From Pseudonocardia benzenivorans CB1190 (GTDB taxonomy: Bacteria; Actinomycetota; Actinomycetes; Mycobacteriales; Pseudonocardiaceae), in contig NC_015312.1 of assembly GCF_000196675.2 (NCBI RefSeq), forward strand, positions 4,402,001 to 4,466,000: a DNA stretch of 64,000 nucleotides. The letters are read 5' to 3'. Under the pieces are notes generated by a model. That model had not been told where the DNA came from and searched no databases. It saw only the letters and a program-made list of their open reading frames with translations. Shown here piece after piece: positions 50,411 through 58,817 of the stretch (its first letter is position 1; each line of letters opens with the position of its first letter). Both the position numbers and the translations under genes were made by a program.

Positions 50411-51760
50411 TCACCCCGGGGACGCGGCCGAGCCGCGGTGCCCCGTCCCGTGCGGGCCGCCCTCGACGGCGCCGCACGTCCACGGCGCGAAGGCCTGCAG
50501 CGGCGTCCCCGGCGCCGAGGCGCCGCGGTAGACCAGCGGTTCGAGCCGGATACCCGCCCGCGTCTCGTTGCGCGTGCCGAGCCAGAGGTCGATCAGCTGA
50601 TAGGCCTGCCCGGACAGGGTGACGACGGTGCGGCTCTGCCCGCCGCACGACGTCGCGGAGATCGCCCGGCGTCCCGAGGGCGGCGCGCCCCAGTCGGGGT
50701 TGGTGTTGGCCGGCGCGGTCCAGGGCCCGTCGAGACCCGGCGCGGTCGCGTACCCGGTCGGTGCGCCGGCGCAGTACCCGCAGTTCGGGTCGCTGTAGGT
50801 CAGGATCCAGGTCCCCGTCGACGGGTCGCGGTAGGCGCCGGGGGCCTCGGTGTTCGTCAGGCCCGCGAGGTCGTGCGAGCCGCCGCCGGCGCCGGCGGTG
50901 CCCGATGCGCTCAGCCGTTCCGACGCGAGCGTCTGGTCGGCCATGGTGCACAGCATCATCGGCGGGCGGGGGTCGTCGGGGACGAGCGAGAAGTCGCCGT
51001 TGTCGGTGCAGTCGTGCAGCGAGGGCTTCGTCGTCGTGCGGCCGGCACCGCCACACGGGCCGGTGGGGCCCGCGCACTCCATGGCGTAGTACGCGTTCGC
51101 CCGGGTCCGGGCGAAGTCGTCGGGCGCGTTGAACCAGAGGATCCAGGCGCCGTCGTCGTCACCCCAGCCGCTGCGGTGCAACATGCGCGGGTTGAAGCAG
51201 CCCGCGCCCGAGTCGCCGCAGATCGCCTGCCAGGTCGTACCCGTGAACGGGCTGACGTCGGTCGGCGCGAACAGTCGCGTCGGGGCCGACCACGGGCCTG
51301 CGGGCGTCGACGCCTCGGACACCCCGAACCCGCACCACGGTGACGAGACGCCCCACTCGAACCCGCAGCCGTACATCGTCCCGTAGAGCAGGTCGACACC
51401 GCCGGACTGCAGCATCGTGCCGTCGTGCAGGTCCAGCCCCGAGATCGTGACGCCGCTCGGAGCCGACGGTCCCGTCGTGGGGACGACCGAGGAGGTCGGC
51501 GCCGGGGCCGGAGCGGACGCGGTCGCCGGGACGGTGCTCGTCGGGACCAGCAGCGGCAGCTCGGACGTCGGCGGGACGAGCAACGGCAGGGTGCTCGGCG
51601 CGGCGGAGGGCGCCGGAGGCAGGGCCGTCGGCTGGGCTGTCGGCGGGGGCGCGGCCGCCGCCGCGGGCGTCGGGACACCCGCCAGACCCGCCACGACGAC
51701 CGCACCGGCGACCACCGCACCCGCGAGTGCGGTCGTGACCCGTCGCCCACCCTCGCGCAT
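50411..51760 (-). CDS. Secreted protein with GH43-like beta-propeller features
   Basis: A 449-residue exported protein. ATG 51760 gives a signal peptide (MREGGRRV, hydrophobic core AGAVVAGAVVVAGLAGV, cleavage near AAAAA at about 36-40). A Pro/Ala/Ser/Thr linker with repeated LPLLVP follows to about residue 110. The rest looks like a five-bladed glycosidase fold: YGTMYGCGFEWGV, AWILWFNAPDDFART, EAPGAYRDPSTGTWILTYSD, and a terminal strand set. About 16 cysteines suggest disulfides. Its role may be to bind or cut an external glycan; this is inference from fold likeness. It interrupts the catabolic region on the opposite strand. Confidence 0.72.
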   Translation of the reverse strand: MREGGRRVTTALAGAVVAGAVVVAGLAGVPTPAAAAAPPPTAQPTALPPAPSAAPSTLPLLVPPTSELPLLVPTSTVPATASAPAPAPTSSVVPTTGPSAPSGVTISGLDLHDGTMLQSGGVDLLYGTMYGCGFEWGVSSPWCGFGVSEASTPAGPWSAPTRLFAPTDVSPFTGTTWQAICGDSGAGCFNPRMLHRSGWGDDDGAWILWFNAPDDFARTRANAYYAMECAGPTGPCGGAGRTTTKPSLHDCTDNGDFSLVPDDPRPPMMLCTMADQTLASERLSASGTAGAGGGSHDLAGLTNTEAPGAYRDPSTGTWILTYSDPNCGYCAGAPTGYATAPGLDGPWTAPANTNPDWGAPPSGRRAISATSCGGQSRTVVTLSGQAYQLIDLWLGTRNETRAGIRLEPLVYRGASAPGTPLQAFAPWTCGAVEGGPHGTGHRGSAASPG

Positions 51761-51864
51761 GGCGTCAGAGTGGCATCGCCGAGCGCTCCGGCCCGGCACC
51801 TCACCCGATCGAGGGCCCGGCCTCGGGACCCCGGAGAACCCGGGCGCGTCGCGGCGGGATCGGC

Positions 51865-51870
51865 TAGGAA
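51865..51870 (+). promoter_or_regulatory. -10 element before the second zinc alcohol dehydrogenase
   Basis: TAGGAA ends 6 nt before GTG 51877. The spacer gagggg is purine-rich, so either leaderless or ribosome-site initiation is possible. Confidence 0.35.
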
Positions 51871-51876
51871 GAGGGG

Positions 51877-52986
51877 GTGACCGACGCCAGAGCAGCCGTC
51901 CTCACCGAGTACCGGGCCCCGTTCACCGTCGAGACGTTCCCCCGCCCCGAGCCCGAGCCGGGCGCGCTCGTCGTCGACATCGAGGCCGCCACCGTCTGCG
52001 GCTCCGACGTGCACGTGTGGGCCGGTGACCTCGAAGGACGCCTCCCGATCTCCCTCCCGTTGATCCTCGGCCACGAGATGGCCGGGCGCGTCACCGCGAT
52101 CGGCGCGGGCGCCGACGTCGACAGCCTCGGCAACCCCGTGCGCATCGGGGACCGCGTCGTCTGGGCGCACACCCCGTGCGGGCGCTGCCGGCAGTGCACG
52201 CTGGACAAGGAGCCGACGCTGTGCCCGCAGCGCTACATCGGCTACATGTCCGACTGCAGCCGCCCGCCGCACTTCACCGGAACGTTCGCCGAGGTCGGCT
52301 ACGTCGTCCCGGGAGCGCGCCGGCTCGTGGTCCCCGACGGTGTCGAGAGCACCTGGGCCGCGGCGGGCAGCTGCGCCGTGCGCACCGTCGTCCGCGCGCT
52401 CGACGTCATGGGGCGCATCGAGTTCACCGACACCGTCCTCGTCCAGGGCGCGGGTCCCGTCGGCCTGTTCACGACGGCGCTCGCCTCCCTGCACGGCCCC
52501 CGCAAGCTCGTCGTCGTGGGGGGTCCGGCCGACCGGCTGGCCGTCGCGCAGGAATGGGGTGCCACCGACGTCGTGTCCGTCGACGAGCACCCCGACCCGG
52601 CGGCACGCGTCGAGCTGGTCCGCGACCTCACCGGCGGCGGGCCGAGCGTCGGGTTCGAGATGGCGGGCGCCCCGGGTGCGGGCGCGGAAGGCATCGACAT
52701 GATGGGGCGCAACGGCCGCTACGTCCTGATGGGCACGCTCGGCGGCCCCCGGCAGGAGGTCGACGTCGCCCGTATCGTGGGCCACGGGCTGCGGATCCGC
52801 GGTTCGATGAGCGGCGACATCGGCGACTACGCCGTCGCCCTCGACGCGCTCGACCGGTTCTCCGACCGCTTCGACTGGAACCGGATCCTCGGCTCGACCT
52901 ACGGCCTCTCCGAGCTCGACCGGGCCATGGATGCCATGCGCGCCATGGCCGAGATCAAGCCGGTGCTCGACCCCTCCCGGCCGTGA
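51877..52986 (+). CDS. Zinc-dependent alcohol dehydrogenase (MDR family)
   Basis: Medium-chain dehydrogenase of 369 residues. Catalytic zinc: Cys41 in TVCGSDVH, His66 and Glu67 in GHEMAG. Structural zinc: Cys101, Cys104, Cys107, Cys116 in [17 protein letters not shown]. Nucleotide fold: [22 protein letters not shown] one-sided insertion ([20 protein letters not shown]) is typical of the L-threonine/aromatic diol branch. Its stop overlaps the CoA transferase start (GTGA), so the two form an operon. The substrate is unknown. Confidence 0.87.
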   Translation: MTDARAAVLTEYRAPFTVETFPRPEPEPGALVVDIEAATVCGSDVHVWAGDLEGRLPISLPLILGHEMAGRVTAIGAGADVDSLGNPVRIGDRVVWAHTPCGRCRQCTLDKEPTLCPQRYIGYMSDCSRPPHFTGTFAEVGYVVPGARRLVVPDGVESTWAAAGSCAVRTVVRALDVMGRIEFTDTVLVQGAGPVGLFTTALASLHGPRKLVVVGGPADRLAVAQEWGATDVVSVDEHPDPAARVELVRDLTGGGPSVGFEMAGAPGAGAEGIDMMGRNGRYVLMGTLGGPRQEVDVARIVGHGLRIRGSMSGDIGDYAVALDALDRFSDRFDWNRILGSTYGLSELDRAMDAMRAMAEIKPVLDPSRP

Positions 52987-54122
52987 CGAGCCCCGGTCGG
53001 ACCTACGCCGGGCTGCGGGTCGTCGACTTCACTGCCATGATCGCCGGGCCGTTCGCGGCGATGATCCTGGCCGACCAGGGCGCCGACGTCATCAAGATCG
53101 AGAAGCCCGGTGGCGACGACTCGCGCCGCCTCGCGCCCTTCGCCGCCGACGGCATCTCGACGATCTTCACGACGTTCAACCGCAACAAGCGCAGCGTCGT
53201 CCTCGACCTGACCACCGACGCGGGACGCGAGACGGCGCTGCGGTTGTGCGACGGGGCCGACGTCGTCATGGAGAGCTACCGGCCATTGAAGTTCGACAGG
53301 CTCGGGCTGTCGTGGGAGACGCTGTCGGCGCGCAACCCGCGGCTCGTCTACTGCTCGGTGTCGGCCTTCGGCCGTGGCCCGCTCGGCGCCGAGCTGCCCG
53401 GCTACGACCCCGTCGTGCAGGCCTTCACCGGCATCGTCGACGCCACCGGGCACCCCGGCGGGCCGTCGGCGCGGGTGCCGGCGTCGGTCGTCGACATCAC
53501 GACGGGCATGTGGGCGGCGATGGGCGTCATGTCGGCGCTGGCCCGCCGGTCGGAGAGCGGCCGCGGGGAGCGGGTCGAGGTCGCGCTCGTCGACTCGGGC
53601 TTCGCCCTGATGTGCCACCAGATGGTCAACCTCGTCGCGACGGGCCGCCCGCCCGTCAAGACCGGTGCGGTGACGCCGATGGCCGCCCCCTACGAGACCT
53701 TCCGCTGCGCCGACGGCGAGCTGATAGTCGCCGCGGGGAACGACGCGATCTTCCGACGCATGTGCGCCGCCCTCGGCGTCCCCGAGGTCGCCGACGACCC
53801 GCGGTTCGGGTCGGTCGGCGAACGCGTCGTGAACCGGGAGGCGTTGCACGCGCTGCTGGAGGCCCGCACGTCGCTGCACACCCGTCGTGACCTGGAGAAG
53901 CTCCTCGGCGACGCCAAGGTCCCGGTGTCCGCGGTCAACCGGCTCGACGAGGCCCTCGCCACCCCCGTCGCGCAGGAACGCCGGATGTTGGTGGACCCGG
54001 TCGACGCCCCTCCTGGCGCCCCCGCCCTGCCGCGGTTGCCGTTTCTGTCCCCCGACGTCGCGCTCCGCAACCCGCCGACGCCGGGGCAACACACCGAGGA
54101 GGTGCTGCGCGAGATCCGTTAG
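52983..54122 (+). CDS. Class III CoA transferase (CaiB/BaiF family)
   Basis: CoA transferase of 379 residues, moving CoA between carboxylic acids. Seen: [65 protein letters not shown], and catalytic Asp171 in VVDITTGMW. It is translationally coupled to the zinc alcohol dehydrogenase. It is only distantly similar to the itaconate-type transferase at 22465, so the two handle different acids. The last bases overlap a short opposite-strand reading frame. Confidence 0.87.
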   Translation: MTSPGRTYAGLRVVDFTAMIAGPFAAMILADQGADVIKIEKPGGDDSRRLAPFAADGISTIFTTFNRNKRSVVLDLTTDAGRETALRLCDGADVVMESYRPLKFDRLGLSWETLSARNPRLVYCSVSAFGRGPLGAELPGYDPVVQAFTGIVDATGHPGGPSARVPASVVDITTGMWAAMGVMSALARRSESGRGERVEVALVDSGFALMCHQMVNLVATGRPPVKTGAVTPMAAPYETFRCADGELIVAAGNDAIFRRMCAALGVPEVADDPRFGSVGERVVNREALHALLEARTSLHTRRDLEKLLGDAKVPVSAVNRLDEALATPVAQERRMLVDPVDAPPGAPALPRLPFLSPDVALRNPPTPGQHTEEVLREIR

Positions 54123-54223
54123 GCCGTGGCGGCGTCCAGGTACTGCAGCAGCTCGTGCGCGGCGAGCTCGATCTCCTTGTGCCGCCCCTCCGCGGCCCGG
54201 TAGTGGCAGTCGATGATGCCCAT
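54119..54223 (-). CDS. Short reading frame with strong coding signature (possible gene remnant)
   Basis: A 34-codon frame from ATG 54223 to TAA. Every codon after the ATG ends in G or C, although the residues are not those favoured by high-GC chance frames ([28 protein letters not shown]). This makes real or recently real coding likely. No ribosome site is seen, and the frame upstream runs into the repeat array at 54260. It may be the last part of a gene destroyed by repeat insertion, or a true micro-protein. No family was recognised. It overlaps the CoA transferase stop by 4 bp. Confidence 0.4.
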   Translation of the reverse strand: MGIIDCHYRAAEGRHKEIELAAHELLQYLDAATA

Positions 54224-54259
54224 CCGGTGGATACGACGGAAGTCGCCGCGGCAGCCCCG

Positions 54260-54418
54260 GAGCGCAACCTGACTGCTGCGTCGCGGCGTCGCGGCGACCG
54301 TGAGGTTGCGCCCGCTCTCGGGAGCGCAACCCCGGCGCTCACCGGCGTGGTCCGCGACACCCACCCGAGCGCAACCCCACTGCTCCCCGACGGCCGCGCG
54401 ACGACAGTGAGGTTGCGC
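54260..54418. repeat. Array of five GCGCAACC-type repeats in both orientations
   Basis: GAGCGCAACCTGACTG at 54260-54275 (plus), CCGTGAGGTTGCGC at 54298-54311 (inverted), GAGCGCAACCCC at 54322-54333 (plus), GAGCGCAACCCCACTG at 54367-54382 (plus), CAGTGAGGTTGCGC at 54405-54418 (inverted). Consensus GAGCGCAACC(T/C)CACTG. Copies 1 and 2, and 4 and 5, can form hairpins with 12-14-bp stems. It fills most of the 363-bp gap before the AfsR-like gene. It could be a REP-like element or a cluster of regulator sites. Confidence 0.8.
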
Positions 54419-54485
54419 GCGATCTCCCGGGCGCGCCCCCGGCGCAGCTCCTGCACTCGGGGGCCGCCCTGCAAGGATGGAGATC

Positions 54486-57464
54486 GTGCAGTTCGGCATC
54501 CTCGGACCGCTGCAGGTCCGGACCCCCGAGGGTGAGGAGGTCGCCGTCGGCGGCCCTCGGCCGCGGGCGCTGCTGACGATGCTGCTGCTGCGGGCCGGGC
54601 GCGTCGTCCCGGTGGAGGCGCTGGTCGACGGCCAGTACGGCGACGACCCGCCCGCGGGTGCGGCCAACGCGGTGCAGGCACAGGTGTCGCGGCTACGGCG
54701 GGCCCTGCCACCCGGGACGATCGAGTTCACCGGCGGCGGGTACCGGGTGGTGGCCGATCCCGACGACGTCGACGCCCTACGCTTCGCCCGGGTCGCGGCC
54801 GAGGGGCGCAGGCTCCTGCGGTCGGGCCGTACCGCCGAGGCGGCCGCCGTCCTGCGGGCGGCGCTGGCGTTGTGGCGCGGGCCGGCGGTTCCGGACCTGC
54901 CGCCCGGCCCGGACCCGACCCGGCTCGACGGGCTGCACCTCGACGCCCGGGAGGACCTCGCCGAGGCCGAGCTGGCGCTGCCGGGCGGCACGTCCGTCGC
55001 GACGCTGGCGGCGCTCGCCGCGGAGCACCCGATGCGGGAGCACCTGCGCGGGCTGCTGATGCGTGCCCTGCACGCCGCGGGCCGGCCGGCCGAGGCACTC
55101 GAGGAGTACGAGAAGGTCCGCAGGCTCCTGCGCACCGAGCTCGGCGCGGACCCGTCCCCGGAGCTCGCCGAGGTGCACGCGGCGATCCTGCGGGCCGAGC
55201 ACCCCGCCCCGCGTCGGCGGCGCCGGGTGCCGGCGCAGCTGACGTCGTTCGTCGGGAGGCGGGTGGAGCTCGATCGGCTCGCCGCACTCGGCGACGCCCG
55301 GCTGGTGACGATCCTGGGTCCCGGCGGCATGGGCAAGACGCGGCTGGCCGCCGAGCACGCCGCCCGAACGGGCGCACCGGTGTGCTGGGTCGAGCTGGCC
55401 CCGCTCGGGCCGGCCGACGACGGCGAGGCCGTCGCCGCCGCGGTGCTCGCCGCGCTCGGCGTGCGCGACTCCCCCACCGGCTCCGACGGGCCCCTCGACC
55501 GCCTCGTGACGGCACTCGCCGGGCAGGAGGTCCTGCTGGTGCTCGACAACTGCGAGCAGGTCGTCGGCGGGGCGGGCGCCGTGGCCCGCACCGTCCTCAC
55601 CGCATGTCCGCGCGTGCGGGTGCTCGCGACCAGCCGCGAGCCGCTGGGCCTGACCGGCGAGACGCTGCTGCCGCTCGGCCCGCTGCCGGATGCGGTACGC
55701 CTGTTCGCCGAGCGGGCCGCGGCGGTGCGGCCCGGATTCGTCGTCGACGACGGCAACGCCGCCACCGTCGAGGCCATCTGCGCCGACCTCGACGGTCTGC
55801 CGCTGGCCGTCGAGCTCGCGGCGGCGCGGCTGCGGACGTTCGGCGTCGACACCTTGGCGCGCAAGCTCTCCGACGACGACCGGTTCCGGGTGCTGTCGCG
55901 CGGCGATCCCACCGCCGACGCCCGGCACCGCACGCTGGCGGCGGTCGTCGCGTGGAGCTGGGACCTGCTCGGCGCCGAGGAGCAGACGCTCGCCCGCCGG
56001 TTCGCGATCTTCGCAGGCGGGGCGCCTGCCGAGGCGGTCGAGCCGGTGTGCGGGGTCGGCGAGGACGTGCTCGCCGACCTGGTCGACCGTTCGCTCGTCG
56101 AGACAGACGGCGAGCGCTACCGGATGCTCGAGACGGTCCGGCTGTTCTGCCTCGCCCGGCTCGAGGAGGCCGGCGAGCGCGATGCCGTCGCCGCCGCGCA
56201 CGCCCGTCACCACCTCGCGCTGGCCCGCGAGGCCGACCCGCAGCTGCGCGGGGCCGACCAGCTGCGGTGGCTCGCCCGGCTGTCCGCGGAGGACGCGAAC
56301 CTGACTGCGGCACTGCGCTGGTCCGCCACCCACGACCGGCGGACGGCGTTCGCGCTGGTCGCGGCGCTCGCCGCGTACTGGTGGCTCTCCGGGCGGCACA
56401 GCAGACCGGGTCCGGTCGCGGCCGAGCTGCTCGCCGCCGAGGTGCCGGAGGGCATGGCCGAGGAGTACGTCGCGGTCGTGGCGCACGCCGTGCCGCGCGC
56501 CGCCCCCGAGCACTGGGCGCGCGGCGAGGCGATCATGCGCACGCACGGCCGGGAGCTGCGCTACCCGTTCGGCGCGGCACTGTGGGGCATGGTCGCGGGA
56601 CCGCCCGACAGCTCGGACCCCGACCCGCGGCTGCTCGGGTCCGACGCGTGGAGCCGCGCCCTCGACCGGCTCAGCCGCGCCCTGCTCGCCCTGCTCGACG
56701 GGCGACCTGCCGAGGCCGAACCGGAGCTGTCCACGGCCCGGGAGGCGTTCGGTGCGCTCGGCGAGCGGTGGGGCGGTGCGCAGGCCCTGGACTGGTCGGC
56801 GCTGATCGCGAGCCGGCGCGGGGAGTGGACCCGGGCGCACGAGCTGTGGGCTGCCGCGCTGCGGCTGCACGAGGAGCTGGGTGCGCTCGACGAGTGCGCC
56901 GAGGTGCTGTGTCACCGGGCGGCGAGCCTGCTCCGGCACGGGGAGCTCGATGCCGCGGCCGCCGACGTCGCGCACGCCCGCGAGCTGTGGGCGGCGGCGG
57001 GCCGCACCCCGCTGCCCGACGAGGCGCTGCTGTCGTCGGCGGAGATCGCGCTGGCCCGCGGGCAGGTGGCGGCGGCGCGGGAGGCGTTGGCGGGGGCCGG
57101 GTCCGGCCACGCGGTGCTGACCGCCCGCGGACGGGTCGCCGCGGCAGCGGGCGAGGCCGACGAGGCACGACGGCTGCACGCCGCCGCGCTCGCCGCGGCC
57201 CCGCCGCTCGCCGCGGCCCGGGCCGACGTCGTCGAGGGTGTGGCGGGTGCGGCGCTGCTGGACCCCGGCCCCGACCCCGAGCGCGCCGCGTTCCTGTTGG
57301 GTGTCGCCGTCGCGCTGCGCGGAACCGCGGTGGTGGGCGACCGGCACGTCGTAGGGACCGCGGCGGCGGCCCGCGACCTGCTCGGTCCCGACGCCTTCTC
57401 CGCTGCCTACGCCCGCGGTGCCGCCCTGCCCCGCGAGGAGGCCCTGCACTGTGAGTGGCGATAG
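54486..57464 (+). CDS. AfsR/SARP-type regulator with BTAD, NB-ARC and TPR-like domains
   Basis: A 992-residue transcriptional regulator. The N-terminal OmpR-type winged helix spans about 5-90 (VQFGILGPLQVRTPEGEEVA, RPRALLTMLLLRAGRVV), the BTAD domain about 95-235 (REHLRGLLMRALHAAGRPAE, ALEEYEKVRRLLRTELGADP). The NB-ARC ATPase has Walker A GPGGMGKT near 278-285 and LVLDNCEQV. The last 400 residues are Ala/Leu/Arg-rich helical repeats. GTG 54486 gives the usual start of the family; ATG 54477 in frame is possible. An AAGGAT 7 nt upstream could be a -10. Such proteins often activate the next gene. Confidence 0.9.
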   Translation: MQFGILGPLQVRTPEGEEVAVGGPRPRALLTMLLLRAGRVVPVEALVDGQYGDDPPAGAANAVQAQVSRLRRALPPGTIEFTGGGYRVVADPDDVDALRFARVAAEGRRLLRSGRTAEAAAVLRAALALWRGPAVPDLPPGPDPTRLDGLHLDAREDLAEAELALPGGTSVATLAALAAEHPMREHLRGLLMRALHAAGRPAEALEEYEKVRRLLRTELGADPSPELAEVHAAILRAEHPAPRRRRRVPAQLTSFVGRRVELDRLAALGDARLVTILGPGGMGKTRLAAEHAARTGAPVCWVELAPLGPADDGEAVAAAVLAALGVRDSPTGSDGPLDRLVTALAGQEVLLVLDNCEQVVGGAGAVARTVLTACPRVRVLATSREPLGLTGETLLPLGPLPDAVRLFAERAAAVRPGFVVDDGNAATVEAICADLDGLPLAVELAAARLRTFGVDTLARKLSDDDRFRVLSRGDPTADARHRTLAAVVAWSWDLLGAEEQTLARRFAIFAGGAPAEAVEPVCGVGEDVLADLVDRSLVETDGERYRMLETVRLFCLARLEEAGERDAVAAAHARHHLALAREADPQLRGADQLRWLARLSAEDANLTAALRWSATHDRRTAFALVAALAAYWWLSGRHSRPGPVAAELLAAEVPEGMAEEYVAVVAHAVPRAAPEHWARGEAIMRTHGRELRYPFGAALWGMVAGPPDSSDPDPRLLGSDAWSRALDRLSRALLALLDGRPAEAEPELSTAREAFGALGERWGGAQALDWSALIASRRGEWTRAHELWAAALRLHEELGALDECAEVLCHRAASLLRHGELDAAAADVAHARELWAAAGRTPLPDEALLSSAEIALARGQVAAAREALAGAGSGHAVLTARGRVAAAAGEADEARRLHAAALAAAPPLAAARADVVEGVAGAALLDPGPDPERAAFLLGVAVALRGTAVVGDRHVVGTAAAARDLLGPDAFSAAYARGAALPREEALHCEWR

Positions 57465-57493
57465 CCGTCGCTATCGCGACCATCGCCACTCAC
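57451..57493. repeat. Palindromic repeat element, copy 2
   Basis: A 43-bp dyad: outer arms GTGAGTGGCGAT (57451-57462) and ATCGCCACTCAC (57482-57493), and an inner alternative stem GCGATAGC (57458-57465) with GCTATCGC (57470-57477). It overlaps the stop codon of the AfsR-like gene (TAG 57462-57464), so it can act as its terminator. Its right half is identical over 19 nt to copy 1 near 38000. Confidence 0.85.
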
Positions 57494-57518
57494 GGGCCGC
57501 TCGGGGGCCGTCAGCGGC

Positions 57519-57551
57519 TGTCAGCGGACTGTCGCCGGACTGTCAGCGGCC
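57519..57551 (+). promoter_or_regulatory. Three 11-bp direct repeats, candidate SARP box
   Basis: TGTCAGCGGAC (57519-57529), TGTCGCCGGAC (57530-57540), TGTCAGCGGCC (57541-57551), preceded by a related CGTCAGCGGC. Heptamers TGTC(A/G)(G/C)C with 4-bp spacing are the form of site used by SARP/AfsR proteins. They end 17 bp before ATG 57569, directly after the AfsR-like gene. No clear -10 follows. Confidence 0.5.
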
Positions 57552-57568
57552 CGCGCGACCGTCGGGAC

Positions 57569-58768
57569 ATGACGAACCACGGACTCACCGGCACCACCGT
57601 CCTCGTGTCCGGCGCCAGCATCGCGGGCCCGGCACTGGCGTTCTGGCTCGCCCGCCACGGCGCGGCCGTCACCGTCGTCGAGAAGGCGTCCGAGCTGCGT
57701 ACCGGCGGCCAGGCCGTCGACTTCAAAGGTGCGGTCCACCGCGCGGTCCTGGATCACATGGGGCTGTACGAGGAGATCGAACGTCGCGCCACCGGCGGCC
57801 ACGACCAGACCGTCATCGACGCCGACGGCCGCGCGATCACGACCATCCCCGGCGACTTCACCGGCGGCGACGTCGAGATCCGGCGCGGTGACCTCGCCGC
57901 CGTCCTCTACGAGCACACCGCCGAGACCTGCGAGTACGTCTTCGGCGACACGGTCACGTCGTTGACCGAGACCGCCGACGGCGTGCACGTCACCTTCCGC
58001 GAGGCCGCCCCGCGCACGTTCGACCTCGTGGTCGGCGCCGACGGCATCCACTCCGCGGTCCGCCGCCTCGCGTTCGGCCCCGAGGCCGACTTCGTCCGGC
58101 ACCTCGGGTACCACTATGCGCTGGCCGACGTCGGCGACCTCGGCCTCGCCGACGGCGCCGTCATGTACAACGAGCCCGGCCGGATGTGTGCCGTCGGCGG
58201 CCCGAAGGCACCCGCGTTCTTCGTCTTCGCGACCGACGCCGACGACCGGGCCGCCCGGCTCGACGCCGCCCGCGACGACGCCCTCGCCCAGCAGCGGATG
58301 CTCGCCGAGGCCTACCGCGGCGCCGGCTGGCGGGTCGGTGAGGTCGTCGACCGGCTGCCGGGGTCGACGGGCTTCTACCTCGACTCGATCAGCCAGGTGC
58401 GCATCGACCGCTGGTCGTCTGGCCGGATCGTGCTGCTCGGCGACTCGGCGCGGGGCAACACGCTCGGCGGCTTCGGGACGGGCCTCGCCGTCGTCGGCGC
58501 GTATGTGCTCGCCGGTGAGCTGGCCGCCGCCGGCGGCGACCACCGGGTCGCGTTCGCCGAGTACGAGGCGGTGATGCGGCGCTACGCGAAGGTCGCGAAG
58601 AAGGGGAACGCCGGGCCGTTCCTGGCGCCGCGCACGCGCGCGGGCGGATGGCTGCGCAACGCGATCTTCCGCTTCCGGCCCATGCTCGCGCTGATGCTGC
58701 GGATGACCGACGACTACGCCACCGACGTCGACCTGCGCGACTACCCGCGCCCCTCCGGGGTGTCGTGA
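57569..58768 (+). CDS. FAD-dependent monooxygenase (PHBH/TetX-like)
   Basis: Flavoprotein hydroxylase of 399 residues. Seen: N-terminal FAD dinucleotide fold VLVSGASIAGPALAFWLARH, VTVVEKASELRTGGQAVDFKG, the DG-type motif VVGADGIHSAVRRLAFG, and the second FAD motif LLGDSARGNTLGGFGTGLAV with the GD pair. Family members hydroxylate aromatic or polyketide-like compounds or inactivate antibiotics such as tetracyclines and rifamycins. It follows the AfsR-like gene and probable SARP sites, so regulation by that protein is likely but inferred. Confidence 0.88.
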   Translation: MTNHGLTGTTVLVSGASIAGPALAFWLARHGAAVTVVEKASELRTGGQAVDFKGAVHRAVLDHMGLYEEIERRATGGHDQTVIDADGRAITTIPGDFTGGDVEIRRGDLAAVLYEHTAETCEYVFGDTVTSLTETADGVHVTFREAAPRTFDLVVGADGIHSAVRRLAFGPEADFVRHLGYHYALADVGDLGLADGAVMYNEPGRMCAVGGPKAPAFFVFATDADDRAARLDAARDDALAQQRMLAEAYRGAGWRVGEVVDRLPGSTGFYLDSISQVRIDRWSSGRIVLLGDSARGNTLGGFGTGLAVVGAYVLAGELAAAGGDHRVAFAEYEAVMRRYAKVAKKGNAGPFLAPRTRAGGWLRNAIFRFRPMLALMLRMTDDYATDVDLRDYPRPSGVS

Positions 58769-58817
58769 ACCGGCCCGCCGCGCGTGCCGCCGTCGCGCGG
58801 CACCGACGCGGCGCGGC

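Noticed and set aside
54260..54418. CRISPR array
   Set aside because: Units are short, differ in orientation and have irregular spacing; no cas genes are near.
54486..58768. Start of an antibiotic biosynthesis cluster
   Set aside because: Besides the AfsR-like regulator and one monooxygenase there are no polyketide, peptide or terpene synthase genes nearby.
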